A stretch of DNA of 64,000 nucleotides. Origin: Candidatus Borkfalkia stercoripullorum. Lineage in GTDB: Bacteria > Bacillota > Clostridia > Christensenellales > Borkfalkiaceae. The position numbers and the translations under genes are program-made. The stretch lies in the NCBI GenBank assembly GCA_019119395.1, contig DWXC01000027.1:124001-188000 (forward strand), read 5' to 3'. Shown here one piece after another: positions 20,478 through 29,454 of this stretch (positions within the stretch are counted from its first letter, which is position 1; each line of letters begins with the position of its first letter). The notes below the pieces were generated by a model. It searched no databases, had not been told where the DNA came from, and was given only the letters and a program-made list of their open reading frames with translations.

Positions 20478-21494
20478 ATGAAAAACATTTTGGTCACGGG
20501 CGGGGCTGGTTATATCGGCAGCCACACTTGCGTGGAACTTGCGAAAGCCGGGTACGGCGTGATCGTCGTAGACAATCTTGTCAACAGCAAATACGAAGCT
20601 GTCCGCCGCTTGGAAAAGATCATCGGCAAACCCGTCAAGTTTTATGAAAACGACATACTCGACGCCGCTGCGCTCGATAAAATTTTTACGGAAAACCGGA
20701 TCGACGCGGTCATCAATTTTGCGGGGCTGAAAGCGGTCGGCGAATCGGTCGAAAAGCCTTTGGAATATTACCACAACAACATCACGGGCATGCTCGTTTT
20801 GCTGGAAGTTATGCGCGCGCACGGATGCAAAAACATCGTGTTTTCCTCTTCCGCGACTGTTTACGGCAATCCGCATGCAGTACCGATCAAAGAGGATTTC
20901 CCGCTTTCGGCGACGAACCCTTACGGCAGGACGAAACTTTTCATCGAAGATATCCTGCGCGACCTTTATAAAGCGGACAAATCTTTCAATATCGCGATCC
21001 TGCGCTATTTCAATCCCGTCGGCGCGCACGAATCCGGCCTGATCGGAGAAGATCCCAACGGAATCCCCAACAATCTCTGTCCGTACATCACGAAAGTCGC
21101 CGTGGGTAAACTTGCGAAGGTGCGCGTGTTCGGAAACGATTACCCGACTCCCGACGGCACGGGCGTGCGCGACTATATCCACGTGTGCGACCTCGCAGTC
21201 GGCCACGTGCTCGCGCTCAGAAAACTGTTTGAAAATTCTGGCCTTTATACGGTGAACCTCGGCACGGGAATCGGGTACAGCGTGCTCGACGTCATCAAGG
21301 CGTTTTCCAAGGCGCTCGGCAAGGAGATCCCTTACGAATTTGCGCCCCGCCGCGCGGGGGATATCCCCGAATGCTATGCCGATCCGTCCCTTGCGGAATC
21401 GCTCATCGGGTTCAGAACGACGCGTTCGCTCGACGATATGTGCCGCGACGCGCTCAATTTCCAACTCAAAAACCCGAACGGGTATGAGGAATAA
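20478..21494 (+). CDS. galE: UDP-glucose 4-epimerase
   Basis: GalE (338 residues) interconverts UDP-galactose and UDP-glucose using bound NAD+. The Rossmann motif GGAGYIGSHTC is at the N-terminus, the catalytic serine lies in FSSSATVYG, and the catalytic Tyr and Lys lie in NPYGRTKLFIE. YFNPVGAHESGLIGEDP is the usual substrate loop. It follows galT after two bases and is closed by a terminator, so galT-galE is a two-gene unit completing the Leloir steps for galactose released by the GH2 enzyme. Confidence 0.95.
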   Translation: MKNILVTGGAGYIGSHTCVELAKAGYGVIVVDNLVNSKYEAVRRLEKIIGKPVKFYENDILDAAALDKIFTENRIDAVINFAGLKAVGESVEKPLEYYHNNITGMLVLLEVMRAHGCKNIVFSSSATVYGNPHAVPIKEDFPLSATNPYGRTKLFIEDILRDLYKADKSFNIAILRYFNPVGAHESGLIGEDPNGIPNNLCPYITKVAVGKLAKVRVFGNDYPTPDGTGVRDYIHVCDLAVGHVLALRKLFENSGLYTVNLGTGIGYSVLDVIKAFSKALGKEIPYEFAPRRAGDIPECYADPSLAESLIGFRTTRSLDDMCRDALNFQLKNPNGYEE

Positions 21495-21514
21495 GGGCAA
21501 AACAAGCAAATTCG

Positions 21515-21540
21515 CGCCGCTCCTTTCGGGGCGGCGTTTT
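21515..21540 (+). terminator. Terminator after galE
   Basis: CGCCGCTCC (21515-21523) pairs with GGGGCGGCG (21528-21536) with one G-T pair, loop TTTC, then TTTT. Confidence 0.75.
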
Positions 21541-21581
21541 GCTATGCCGCAAACGCATTGCACGCGATAAAAAATAAGCAT

Positions 21582-21610
21582 TAGACATTGTTTACGGTCG
21601 ATGATATAAT
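21582..21610 (+). promoter_or_regulatory. Promoter of cupin / aldo-keto reductase pair
   Basis: TAGACA (21582-21587), 17-bp spacer, TATAAT (21605-21610). Confidence 0.65.
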
Positions 21611-21637
21611 AATGCCGTAAAAAAGGAGGATGCTTAA

Positions 21638-22072
21638 ATGGATTACAAAGAATTTGAAAAATGTAACGTATTCGGCCTCGGCGACGAAAACACGGCTTTT
21701 TCACGGTTTTTTATCGGAAAGTCTTATCTCAATCCGCTCACCGATCCGGCAAAAAGCAAATTATTCTTTGCAAACGTGACTTTCGAACCGGGTTGCCGCA
21801 ATAACTGGCATATTCATCATGCGGAAGAGGGCGGAGGGCAGATCCTTCTGTGCGTTGCCGGGAGCGGCTGGTATCAGGAAGAGGGCAAAAAGGCGCAGGG
21901 CCTTACCCCCGGGAGCGTTGTCGTGATCCCCGCGGGCGTGAAGCATTGGCACGGCGCGAAAAAGGACAGCTGGTTTTCTCACATCGCCGTGGAAGTCCCC
22001 GGGGTGAATACCCGCAACGAATGGCTGGAAGCGGTTGCGGACGAACAGTACGATGCGCTTTCGGAGCAATAA
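21638..22072 (+). CDS. Cupin-domain protein
   Basis: This 144-residue protein is a single conserved beta-barrel of the cupin type. The first metal-binding motif is NWHIHHAEEGGGQILL and the second is PAGVKHWHGAKKD, which together supply histidines for one metal ion. The substrate cannot be deduced. AAAGGAGG precedes the ATG. The aldo/keto reductase follows after 13 bases and the pair has its own promoter and terminator, so they probably serve the same small detoxification or carbonyl-reduction task. Confidence 0.85.
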   Translation: MDYKEFEKCNVFGLGDENTAFSRFFIGKSYLNPLTDPAKSKLFFANVTFEPGCRNNWHIHHAEEGGGQILLCVAGSGWYQEEGKKAQGLTPGSVVVIPAGVKHWHGAKKDSWFSHIAVEVPGVNTRNEWLEAVADEQYDALSEQ

Positions 22073-22085
22073 GGAGAAACCGCTT

Positions 22086-23048
22086 ATGCAATATGTAAAA
22101 CTCGGAAACAGCGGGATCGAAGTTTCCCGCCTGTGCCTCGGCTGCATGAGTTTCGGCGATCCCGCAAGCAAGATGCATGTGTGGACTCTCGATCCCGACG
22201 AGAGCGAGGCGATCATCAAACACGCGCTCGATCTCGGCATCAATTTTTTCGATACCGCGAATTGCTATTCCGCGGGCACGAGCGAGGAATACCTCGGCAG
22301 GGCGATACGCAGGAACGTCGCGCGCGACCGCGTCGTGCTGGCGTCCAAAGTTTACTTTAACGAAGGGCATCTGTCTGCGGATGCGATCTCGCGGGAGATC
22401 GACGGCACGCTTAAAAGGCTGGGTACGGATTATCTCGATCTTTATATCATCCACCGCTTCGATTACGGAACGCCCGTCGACGAGACGATGTGCGCGCTCG
22501 ACAAACTGGTCAGGGAGGGTAAGGTGCGCGCCCTCGGTGCTTCCGCGATGTATGGCTATCAGTTTTACAATATGCAGATCGCCGCGCGCGACAACGGGCT
22601 GACTCCCTTCGTGTCCATGCAGAACCATTACAATCCGCTTTACAGGGAGGACGAACGCGAACTGATACCGATCTGCAAACAGATGAACGTAGCGCTGACC
22701 CCGTACAGCCCGCTGGCGTCGGGCAGGGTCGCCCGCGCCGATTGGGAATCGGATACTCTGCGCAGCAAAACGGACAAGGTGGCGCAGTCGAAATACGATT
22801 CGACGGAAGAATCCGACAAAAAAATCGCCGCCCGCATACGCGAACTCGCGCAAAAGTACGGCACGAGCATGACGGGCATCGCCTTTGCGTGGCATTTCGC
22901 AAAGGGCGTCGCGTCGCCGATCGTCGGAGCGACGAAAGCAAAGTATCTCGATGAGGCCGCAGGGGCCTTCGATATTTCCCTGACGGAAGAGGACGTCGCC
23001 TATATCGACGAGCTGTATATGCCGCACAAAATCGTAGGGGCGCTGTAA
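22086..23048 (+). CDS. Aldo/keto reductase
   Basis: This 320-residue NADPH-dependent reductase has the family's tetrad: Asp and Tyr in FFDTANCYSAGTS, Lys in VLASKVYF, and His in DLYIIHRFDYG. The TIM barrel ends with ATKAKYLDEAAGAFD, the region that binds the cofactor phosphate. It resembles the YajO group that reduces small aldehydes. A longer frame from 22035 overlaps the cupin gene; AAGGAG lies 10 bases before the ATG at 22086 and sets the start. A strong terminator follows. Confidence 0.92.
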   Translation: MQYVKLGNSGIEVSRLCLGCMSFGDPASKMHVWTLDPDESEAIIKHALDLGINFFDTANCYSAGTSEEYLGRAIRRNVARDRVVLASKVYFNEGHLSADAISREIDGTLKRLGTDYLDLYIIHRFDYGTPVDETMCALDKLVREGKVRALGASAMYGYQFYNMQIAARDNGLTPFVSMQNHYNPLYREDERELIPICKQMNVALTPYSPLASGRVARADWESDTLRSKTDKVAQSKYDSTEESDKKIAARIRELAQKYGTSMTGIAFAWHFAKGVASPIVGATKAKYLDEAAGAFDISLTEEDVAYIDELYMPHKIVGAL

Positions 23049-23062
23049 AGAATATGCGGCAA

Positions 23063-23100
23063 AAAAGCCATCGGAAACCTTTGTGTTTCCGATGGCTTTT
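23063..23100 (+). terminator. Terminator after aldo/keto reductase
   Basis: GCCATCGGAAAC (23067-23078) pairs perfectly with GTTTCCGATGGC (23085-23096), flanked by AAAA and TTTT. Confidence 0.9.
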
Positions 23101-23122
23101 CCGGTTTTCGCGATATCGCATC

Positions 23123-23173
23123 AAAAGCATGGCTTATGAACGATATTTGAGAAAAAAAAGCATGGCTTGTGAA
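23123..23173. repeat. Two direct 18-bp repeats upstream of the Na+-decarboxylase promoter
   Basis: AAAAGCATGGCTTATGAA (23123-23140) and AAAAGCATGGCTTGTGAA (23156-23173) differ at one base and are 33 bp apart, close to three helical turns. They end 18 bp before the -35 box at 23192, a usual place for an activator or repressor. Confidence 0.7.
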
Positions 23174-23191
23174 AAAAATACCGGATATAAA

Positions 23192-23220
23192 TTGCAATTT
23201 TAACAAAAATGGTTTATAAT
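23192..23220 (+). promoter_or_regulatory. Promoter of the Na+-decarboxylase operon
   Basis: TTGCAA (23192-23197), 17-bp spacer, TATAAT (23215-23220), 42 bases before the first start codon. Confidence 0.75.
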
Positions 23221-23262
23221 AATAAAGGTAATTTCGGAAAGATCCGTTCTTTCGGAGGTATT

Positions 23263-24645
23263 ATGGATAAAATAGCTTTGCTTCAATCAAGGCGCGCGCA
23301 GGTACTGTCGGCGGGCGGCGAAGTGAGAAAAATGATCGCCGCATTGACCGATGCGGAAAGTTTTGTGGAACTTTCAGGTTTCAGCTTTTCCAAGAACGAG
23401 TTTTATGACGAAACCGCGGAAGGGGAAGGCGTCGTTTGCGGGTTTGCCGCGATAGACGGTTATCCCGTCTACATTGCGGCGCAGAACGGTGCGGTTCTCA
23501 GCGGCGGCGTCAGCCTGGCGAACTGTAAAAAGATACTCCGCTGTCTCGAACTTGCGGAAAAAAATTCCACGCCCGTCGTATACATTCTCGACAGCTTGGG
23601 CGTGCAGGTCGGTGAGGGCGTTGCCGTGCTGGAAGGGTTGGCGTCCGTTCTTTCCAAGGCTTCGCGCCTGCACGGCGTCGTGCCGCAGTTTGCGATCGTC
23701 GCGGGGGAGGTGTACGGGCAGAGCGCGCTTTTGGCGGCCGCGGCGGATTTCACGTATTTCCTGAAAGGAAGCGTGCTTGCGGCGAACAGCCCGCTCGTCA
23801 TTTCCGCAAAGAGCGGCAAAAACCTGCCGAAAGACAAGGTAGGGGGAGCAGCCGCCCTTGACAAATCGGAACTGGTTGCCGAAGAGGCGGAGAACGTATC
23901 CGAGATCCGCGCAAAGATTTCAGCGATCCTCGACGTTTTGCCGTTCTGTAACGCGCAGGTGGTGGAAAACGGGGCGGATCTCAATAAAGTTTCCCCCGCG
24001 CTCAACGAGAATTGCACCGCAGACGCATTGATCGAAGCGGTGTTCGACGAGGGAACGGCGGTCACGTTCGGAACGAGCGCTCCCGAAGCCGGATGCGTTT
24101 TGGGAAGGATCGGCGGGATCTCCGTCGCCGCGGTCGTGTTCGACGCGGAAAACGGCGCGGAACTCGATGAGGTCAGTCTCGTAAAAATTGCTTCGTTCGT
24201 CGAATTCGCGGGATATTACGATCTGCCTTTCGTTACGTTCGTCAACACGCTCGGGCTGAAAGCGGATCTGCAGACAAGCAACAGCCTTGCGCTGAAAGCG
24301 GCGTTCAAATATATGGAAAAGTTTGAACTCCTCGAAAACGCGAAAATTTCCGTCGTATATAAAAAGGCGGTGGGGCTCGGCTATACGCTCTTTGCCGCCA
24401 AGTCGCAGGGGTTTGATTACGTTTATGCGTTTGCGGACGCAAAGATCGCGCTGTTTGACGGCGTACAGGGGGCGGAGATCGAATTCTCGGGCGAAAAAGC
24501 CGACAAGGCAAAACTTGCGGCCCGGTATGCGGATGAAAATTCCGATCCGATCCATGCGGCGAAAAACGGCTATGTGGACAATATCATTGAACCGCAGTTC
24601 GTGCGCCGTTATCTGATAGCGTCTTTGCAAATGCTGCTCAAGTGA
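23263..24645 (+). CDS. Acyl-CoA carboxyltransferase-like subunit (methylmalonyl-CoA decarboxylase alpha type, divergent)
   Basis: This 460-residue protein has the two-lobe crotonase-like carboxyltransferase fold (PF01039 type) seen in methylmalonyl-CoA decarboxylase alpha and the 12S subunit of transcarboxylase. The tail PIHAAKNGYVDNIIEP matches the usual C-terminal VAASRGYIDEVIEP. The oxyanion-hole regions are altered: DSLGVQVGEG replaces the common DSGGARIQEG and YKKAVGLGYTLF replaces RKAYGGAY. It is also about 50 residues shorter than typical family members. CGGAGG precedes the ATG at 23263; a longer frame from 23209 lies over the promoter. It heads an operon with gamma, biotin carrier and beta subunits. 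Confidence 0.78.
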   Translation: MDKIALLQSRRAQVLSAGGEVRKMIAALTDAESFVELSGFSFSKNEFYDETAEGEGVVCGFAAIDGYPVYIAAQNGAVLSGGVSLANCKKILRCLELAEKNSTPVVYILDSLGVQVGEGVAVLEGLASVLSKASRLHGVVPQFAIVAGEVYGQSALLAAAADFTYFLKGSVLAANSPLVISAKSGKNLPKDKVGGAAALDKSELVAEEAENVSEIRAKISAILDVLPFCNAQVVENGADLNKVSPALNENCTADALIEAVFDEGTAVTFGTSAPEAGCVLGRIGGISVAAVVFDAENGAELDEVSLVKIASFVEFAGYYDLPFVTFVNTLGLKADLQTSNSLALKAAFKYMEKFELLENAKISVVYKKAVGLGYTLFAAKSQGFDYVYAFADAKIALFDGVQGAEIEFSGEKADKAKLAARYADENSDPIHAAKNGYVDNIIEPQFVRRYLIASLQMLLK

Positions 24646-24656
24646 GGATGCCGAAT

Positions 24657-25091
24657 ATGTTTCCGATGTTGATGAATTTATTGGCTGAAAGGCCGGAGAT
24701 TTCCGACGACGGTCAGCCGATCACCTGGCTCGGTATCGGCGAAGGGCTTGTCTATGCTTTGATCGGTTTTATCGTGACTTTTCTCGGCGTCGCGCTGCTG
24801 ATCTTCTTTGTTTGGGCTTACGGCAGGATCATCAAAGGCGTTACGCCCGGGGTGACCGCATGGAACAAAAAGTATCAGGCGAAAAAAGCCGAGCGTGCAG
24901 CCGCGCGCGAAGCCAAACGGGCGGCAAAAAAGGCTGCCAAAGCCGGTATCGTCCGGCAGCCCGCCGCCGAAGAAGCGGAGGATGGCATCCCTGTCGAGAT
25001 ACGGTTGGCGATCGTTGCGGCCGTCGCCGCGTATTACGAAAACGAAAAAACCGATTGCGAATTTAAAGTCAGAAGAATCAGGAGATTATAA
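24657..25091 (+). CDS. OadG-like gamma subunit of Na+-translocating decarboxylase
   Basis: This 144-residue protein has one transmembrane helix near the N-terminus (VYALIGFIVTFLGVALLIFF, about 31-50) and a long cytoplasmic tail rich in lysine, alanine and arginine. This is the layout of the gamma (OadG) subunit that anchors the peripheral carboxyltransferase to the membrane pump. The start is uncertain: a GTG at 24642 overlaps the previous stop and an ATG lies at 24648, but GAGG at 24644-24647 is best spaced for the ATG at 24657. The biotin carrier follows after 12 bases. Confidence 0.8.
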   Translation: MFPMLMNLLAERPEISDDGQPITWLGIGEGLVYALIGFIVTFLGVALLIFFVWAYGRIIKGVTPGVTAWNKKYQAKKAERAAAREAKRAAKKAAKAGIVRQPAAEEAEDGIPVEIRLAIVAAVAAYYENEKTDCEFKVRRIRRL

Positions 25092-25103
25092 GGAGAAATC
25101 AAT

Positions 25104-25463
25104 ATGCGCAAATTCATTGTTACGATCGAAGGTAAAAGTTACGAAGTCGGCGTAGAAGAGGTCGGTGCAACGGAATCCGTTTCCAAAGTTGCAGCGCCTG
25201 TGCCCGCCGTTCAGCCTGCCGCGAAAGCGGCTTCCGCGCCGCAGTCCGAAAACGGCGAAAAATTGCTTTCTCCTTTCCCCGGACTCATTAAAAAATTCCT
25301 CGTGGAAGAGGGCGCTTCGGTAAAAAAGGATCAGCCGGTGCTCATCCTCGAAGCGATGAAAATGGACAACGACATCACGTCTCCCTGCGACGGTAAAATT
25401 TCGTTCAAGACGGTTGTCGGCAACAATGTGGAAACGAATACAGTGCTCGCCGTGATCGGCTGA
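25104..25463 (+). CDS. Biotin carboxyl carrier protein of the decarboxylase
   Basis: This 119-residue protein ends in a biotinyl domain with the motif EAMKMDN, where Lys86 carries biotin. An alanine- and proline-rich linker (about 33-48) joins it to a short N-terminal strand region, as in GcdC and the 1.3S transcarboxylase subunit. It would move CO2 from a carboxyltransferase to the beta-subunit pump. Its being separate explains why the OadA-type subunit further down lacks a biotin domain. AAGGAG precedes the start. Confidence 0.93.
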   Translation: MRKFIVTIEGKSYEVGVEEVGATESVSKVAAPVPAVQPAAKAASAPQSENGEKLLSPFPGLIKKFLVEEGASVKKDQPVLILEAMKMDNDITSPCDGKISFKTVVGNNVETNTVLAVIG

Positions 25464-25475
25464 TAGGTGGCGCAC

Positions 25476-26657
25476 ATGCAGTCGAATTTACTCATCAATA
25501 TAGGGGATATGTTCGTGAACCTATGGGAAGCATCCGGTCTTGCCAACGGCGATTGGCAGAATTACGTGATGATCCTCGTATCGTTCATTTTGATGTATCT
25601 CGCAATCGTCAGGAAGTTTGAACCTCTCCTGCTTCTTCCGATCGCGTTCGGCATGTTTCTTATCAACATCCCCGGCGCGCAGGAGGTCTTGTGGATCAAA
25701 AACGAGGGGGCGGAAGACGAGCAATGGGGGCTCTTGCGGTACCTGTATATCGGCGTCGACAAGGTCATTTATCCTCCGCTCATCTTTATGGGCATCGGCG
25801 CGATGACCGACTTCGGCCCGTTGATCGCAAACCCCAAGAGCATGCTCATCGGCGCTGCGGCGCAGCTCGGCGTGTTCCTCACCTTTATCGGCGCGATCCT
25901 GCTCGGCTTTGACGCGGCCGCCGCGGCTTCCATAGGCATCATCGGCGGGGCGGACGGCCCGACGGCGATCTATCTCACGCAAGCGCTTTCCCGTTTTACG
26001 AACGAAGATCTGCTTTCGACGATCGCGATCGCGGCATATTCATATATGGCGCTCATTCCGATCATCCAAAAGCCGTTTATGCGGCTGCTGACCACAAAAA
26101 AGGAGCGTGCGATCAAAATGAAGCAGCTCCGTGAAGTTACGAAGATCGAAAAGATCTTGTTCCCGCTGCTCGTCACTTTGGTCGTGGGGCTGCTGCTCCC
26201 CGATGCGATACCTCTTCTCGGTATGCTCATGCTCGGCAACCTGATGAAAGAGAGCGGCGTAGTGGGAAGGCTGTCGTCGCAGGCGCAGAACGGATTGATG
26301 AACACGATCACGATTTTCCTCGGAATCTCCGTGGGGTGCAAGGCGATCGGAACGACTTTCCTGCAAGTGCAGACGCTGTTCATCATAGCGCTCGGCTTGT
26401 TCGCGTTTATCGGCGGAACTTGCGGCGGCCTTTTGATGGCGAAACTCATGAATAAGCTGTCGGGCGGGAAGATCAATCCGCTCATCGGTTCTGCGGGCGT
26501 TTCGGCCGTGCCGATGGCCGCACGAATATCGGAAGACGTCGGGCGGGAGACAGACCCGAGCAATCACTTGCTGATGCATGCGATGGGCCCGAATGTTGCC
26601 GGCGTTATCGGCTCGGCAGTTGCGGCGGGCTTCCTGCTCGCTTGTTTCGGCGGCTGA
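25476..26657 (+). CDS. oadB: Na+-translocating decarboxylase beta subunit
   Basis: This 393-residue polytopic membrane protein decarboxylates carboxybiotin and exports Na+. The hallmark [14 protein letters not shown] contains Asp160, matching the sodium-site aspartate of OadB, GcdB and MmdB. About nine to eleven hydrophobic segments are visible, and the C-terminal [16 protein letters not shown] and [18 protein letters not shown] are conserved in the family. A GTG at 25467 is in frame, but ATAGGTGG is spaced for the ATG at 25476. The family member cannot be assigned to one substrate because the same beta subunit serves several decarboxylases. Confidence 0.94.
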   Translation: MQSNLLINIGDMFVNLWEASGLANGDWQNYVMILVSFILMYLAIVRKFEPLLLLPIAFGMFLINIPGAQEVLWIKNEGAEDEQWGLLRYLYIGVDKVIYPPLIFMGIGAMTDFGPLIANPKSMLIGAAAQLGVFLTFIGAILLGFDAAAAASIGIIGGADGPTAIYLTQALSRFTNEDLLSTIAIAAYSYMALIPIIQKPFMRLLTTKKERAIKMKQLREVTKIEKILFPLLVTLVVGLLLPDAIPLLGMLMLGNLMKESGVVGRLSSQAQNGLMNTITIFLGISVGCKAIGTTFLQVQTLFIIALGLFAFIGGTCGGLLMAKLMNKLSGGKINPLIGSAGVSAVPMAARISEDVGRETDPSNHLLMHAMGPNVAGVIGSAVAAGFLLACFGG

Positions 26658-26724
26658 CGCGGCGGAAAAATGCGCCGTTCGGTGCATGATTCCTCGATTT
26701 CAGGATATATCAGGAGAATAAAAA

Positions 26725-28143
26725 ATGGCAGATAAAACCGTTAAAAAAGTGCTTATTACGGATACGATATTGCGCGATGCGCACCAGTCGCAGGCTGCAA
26801 CGCGCATGACGACCGCGGAAATGATACCCGTTCTCGAACAGCTCGACGAAATCGGTTACTATTCGTTGGAAGCGTGGGGCGGCGCGACGTTCGACACCTG
26901 CCTGCGTTTCCTCAACGAAGATCCGTGGGAAAGGCTTCGCACTCTCAAAAAATATTTGAAAAAGACGCCGATTCAGATGCTCCTTCGCGGGCAAAATCTC
27001 TTGGGATACCGCCACTATTCTGACGATGTGGTCGAAAAATTCGTCGCAAAATCCATCGAAAACGGCGTCAGGGTCGTAAGGGTGTTCGATGCCCTTAACG
27101 ATCCCCGCAATCTCGAGACATCGATGAAGGCGATCAAAAAATACGGCGGTATTTGTGAAGCTGCGATCAGTTATACGACCAGCCCCGTGCATACCACCGA
27201 TTATTTCGTAAAACTTGCGAAAGAATTGGAAAGCATGGGGGCGGACAATATCTGTATCAAAGATATGGCAAACCTTTTGCTCCCGTATACGGCTTATGAT
27301 CTCGTTTCAAAACTGAAAAAATCTTTGAAGCCCGAAACGAAAGTGCATTTGCACACGCACAACACGGCGGGTACGGGCGACATGGTCAATCTGAAAGCGA
27401 TCGAAGCGGGGTGCGACATCGTCGATACGGCGCTTTCGCCGCTGGGCAACGGCACGAGCCAGCCCGCGACCGAGCCGCTCGTGGCGACGCTCAAAGGCAC
27501 GCAGTACGATACGGGTATCGATATACAAAAACTTCTTCCGATCGTCAATCATTTCAAAACGGTTGCCGAACGGCTCAAAGCGGACGGATTCCTTTCTCCG
27601 AAAGTGCTTTCCATCGACATCAACGCACTCATTTACCAGGTGCCGGGCGGAATGCTTTCCAACCTGATCTCACAGCTGAAACAGCAGAATAAATCGGATA
27701 AATTGGGCGAGGTGCTTGCGGAAGTTCCGAACGTCAGAAAGGACTGCGGTTATCCGCCGCTTGTTACGCCTTCCAGCCAGATCGTGGGTACGCAGGCCGT
27801 TCTCAACGTGATCAGCGGAGAGCGTTATAAAATGGTCACGAAGGAATTCAAAGGACTTCTTCGCGGTGAGTATGGCAAGTTGCCCGCCGAACCGGATGCC
27901 GCCGTCGTCAAAAAATGTATCGGCGACGAAAAGCGCATCACGTACAGGCCGGCTGACGATCTGAAACCTGAATACGACCAGTTCAAGAGCGAAATTACCG
28001 ACTATATGGAACAGGAAGAGGACGTGCTTTCCTATGCGGTGTTCGGACAGGTCGCGCTCAATTTCTTCAAATGGCGCAAAGCACAGAAGAGCGGCGTCGA
28101 TGCCGACATGGCGAAAAACCCGAACAAGGTTTATCCTGTATAA
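26725..28143 (+). CDS. oadA: Oxaloacetate decarboxylase alpha / 5S-type carboxyltransferase subunit
   Basis: This 472-residue protein is a carboxyltransferase of the pyruvate carboxylase type: DTILRDAHQSQAATRM starts the TIM barrel, NICIKDMANLL carries the metal-linked lysine, and HLHTHNTAGTGDM supplies the metal-binding histidines. The C-terminal PYC_OADA helical domain is present, but there is no biotin domain, so it must use the separate carrier encoded upstream. Substrate is most likely oxaloacetate/pyruvate. It follows oadB after 67 bases, with AGGAG before the ATG, and ends at a strong terminator. Confidence 0.92.
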   Translation: MADKTVKKVLITDTILRDAHQSQAATRMTTAEMIPVLEQLDEIGYYSLEAWGGATFDTCLRFLNEDPWERLRTLKKYLKKTPIQMLLRGQNLLGYRHYSDDVVEKFVAKSIENGVRVVRVFDALNDPRNLETSMKAIKKYGGICEAAISYTTSPVHTTDYFVKLAKELESMGADNICIKDMANLLLPYTAYDLVSKLKKSLKPETKVHLHTHNTAGTGDMVNLKAIEAGCDIVDTALSPLGNGTSQPATEPLVATLKGTQYDTGIDIQKLLPIVNHFKTVAERLKADGFLSPKVLSIDINALIYQVPGGMLSNLISQLKQQNKSDKLGEVLAEVPNVRKDCGYPPLVTPSSQIVGTQAVLNVISGERYKMVTKEFKGLLRGEYGKLPAEPDAAVVKKCIGDEKRITYRPADDLKPEYDQFKSEITDYMEQEEDVLSYAVFGQVALNFFKWRKAQKSGVDADMAKNPNKVYPV

Positions 28144-28155
28144 AATTTGCAAGCA

Positions 28156-28189
28156 GACGAAAGCGTCTTTTTAAGGCGCTTTCGTCTTT
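28156..28189 (+). terminator. Terminator of the Na+-decarboxylase operon
   Basis: GACGAAAGCG (28156-28165) pairs perfectly with CGCTTTCGTC (28177-28186), then TTT. Confidence 0.8.
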
Positions 28190-28230
28190 CATACAGCGGC
28201 ATAAATTGTGCCGCCGACGCGGTGCGGATC

Positions 28231-29454
28231 ATGAAAGATGTGATTGTGATCGGAGCGGGGGCTTCCGGTTTGATGGCGGCGTATGCCGCCGCGAAAAACG
28301 GGAATAAAGTCACCGTCATTGAGAAAAACGAAAAAGCCGGGAAAAAAATTTACATAACGGGGAAGGGGCGGTGTAACATCACGAACGACATCGCTCCCGA
28401 AGACTTTTTGCCGAACGTCGTTACGAACCGCAAATTTTTGACCGGATGTATTTATCGTTTTCCGCCGCAGAGACTGATGCGTTTTTTCGAGGACGGAGGT
28501 TTGAAGCTGAAAACGGAACGAGGAGGAAGGGTTTTTCCTCTTTCCGATAAGGCGAGCGATGTGACTGCTTGCTTGCTCCGTTATTGCGAAAGTGTCGGCG
28601 TTGTCTTTCATTTTAACGAAATAGTTGAAAGAATTGATGTTTCTGACAGTACTCTGTCAGGCATAATCACCGATAAATCGCGATATATGCCCGATGCGGC
28701 GCTTGTTTGCACCGGCGGCGTTTCCTATCCGGCCACGGGGAGCACGGGGGACGGCATACGTTTCGCAAAGGAACTCGGATTGAACACGACGGCGCTCAAG
28801 CCCGCGCTTTGCGGCATTGTCTGCCGTGCGCCGTGGCTGAAAGAACTGCAGGGGCTTTCTCTGAAAAACGTGCGGGTCAGCGCGTGTAAAGGCGGGCGGT
28901 GCGTCTCTTCGTTTTTCGGTGAGATGCTGTTTACGCATTTCGGAATTTCCGGCCCGACCGTTTTGTCTATGTCCAGCGAGATCAACCGGTGCGACGTTGC
29001 GGAACTGCTCGTATCGATCGACCTGAAGCCTGCTTTGGACGAACAGACATTAGATAAAAGGGTTTTGCGCGATTTTGAAAAATATTCAAATAAGCAACTG
29101 CGCAACGCGCTTGTCGAATTGCTGCCGAAAAAACTGATACTGCCCGTAATTGCGGAAAGCGGTTGCAATGCGGACATGCCGGTGCATTCCGTGACGAGAG
29201 CGCAGAGGGAAAAATTGGTTAAAACGCTTAAATGTTTTTCCTTGCGAGCGGTTTCTCTTCGTCCCATCGAAGAGGGTATCGTCACTTCGGGCGGGATAGA
29301 CGTTTCCGAGATCGATCCCAGGACGATGCGTTGCAGAAAAATAGGCGGCCTGTATTTTTGCGGCGAGGCGCTCGACGTGGATGCGTATACGGGCGGTTTT
29401 AATTTGCAGATAGCCTTTTCCACCGGTTTTGCCGCGGGCGAAAGCATCCGTTAA
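28231..29454 (+). CDS. FAD-dependent oxidoreductase, HI0933/BaiN family
   Basis: This 407-residue flavoprotein starts with the dinucleotide-binding motif VIGAGASGLMAAYAAAKNG and has the family's GKKIYITGKGRCNITND segment and the C-terminal ALDVDAYTGGFNLQ motif that closes the FAD site. Members of this family are widespread; BaiN acts on bile-acid intermediates, but most have no proved substrate. A frame from 28147 runs through the previous terminator, so the ATG at 28231 was taken. In Clostridia this gene commonly precedes cmk, plsC and ispH-rpsA, as here. Confidence 0.88.
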   Translation: MKDVIVIGAGASGLMAAYAAAKNGNKVTVIEKNEKAGKKIYITGKGRCNITNDIAPEDFLPNVVTNRKFLTGCIYRFPPQRLMRFFEDGGLKLKTERGGRVFPLSDKASDVTACLLRYCESVGVVFHFNEIVERIDVSDSTLSGIITDKSRYMPDAALVCTGGVSYPATGSTGDGIRFAKELGLNTTALKPALCGIVCRAPWLKELQGLSLKNVRVSACKGGRCVSSFFGEMLFTHFGISGPTVLSMSSEINRCDVAELLVSIDLKPALDEQTLDKRVLRDFEKYSNKQLRNALVELLPKKLILPVIAESGCNADMPVHSVTRAQREKLVKTLKCFSLRAVSLRPIEEGIVTSGGIDVSEIDPRTMRCRKIGGLYFCGEALDVDAYTGGFNLQIAFSTGFAAGESIR

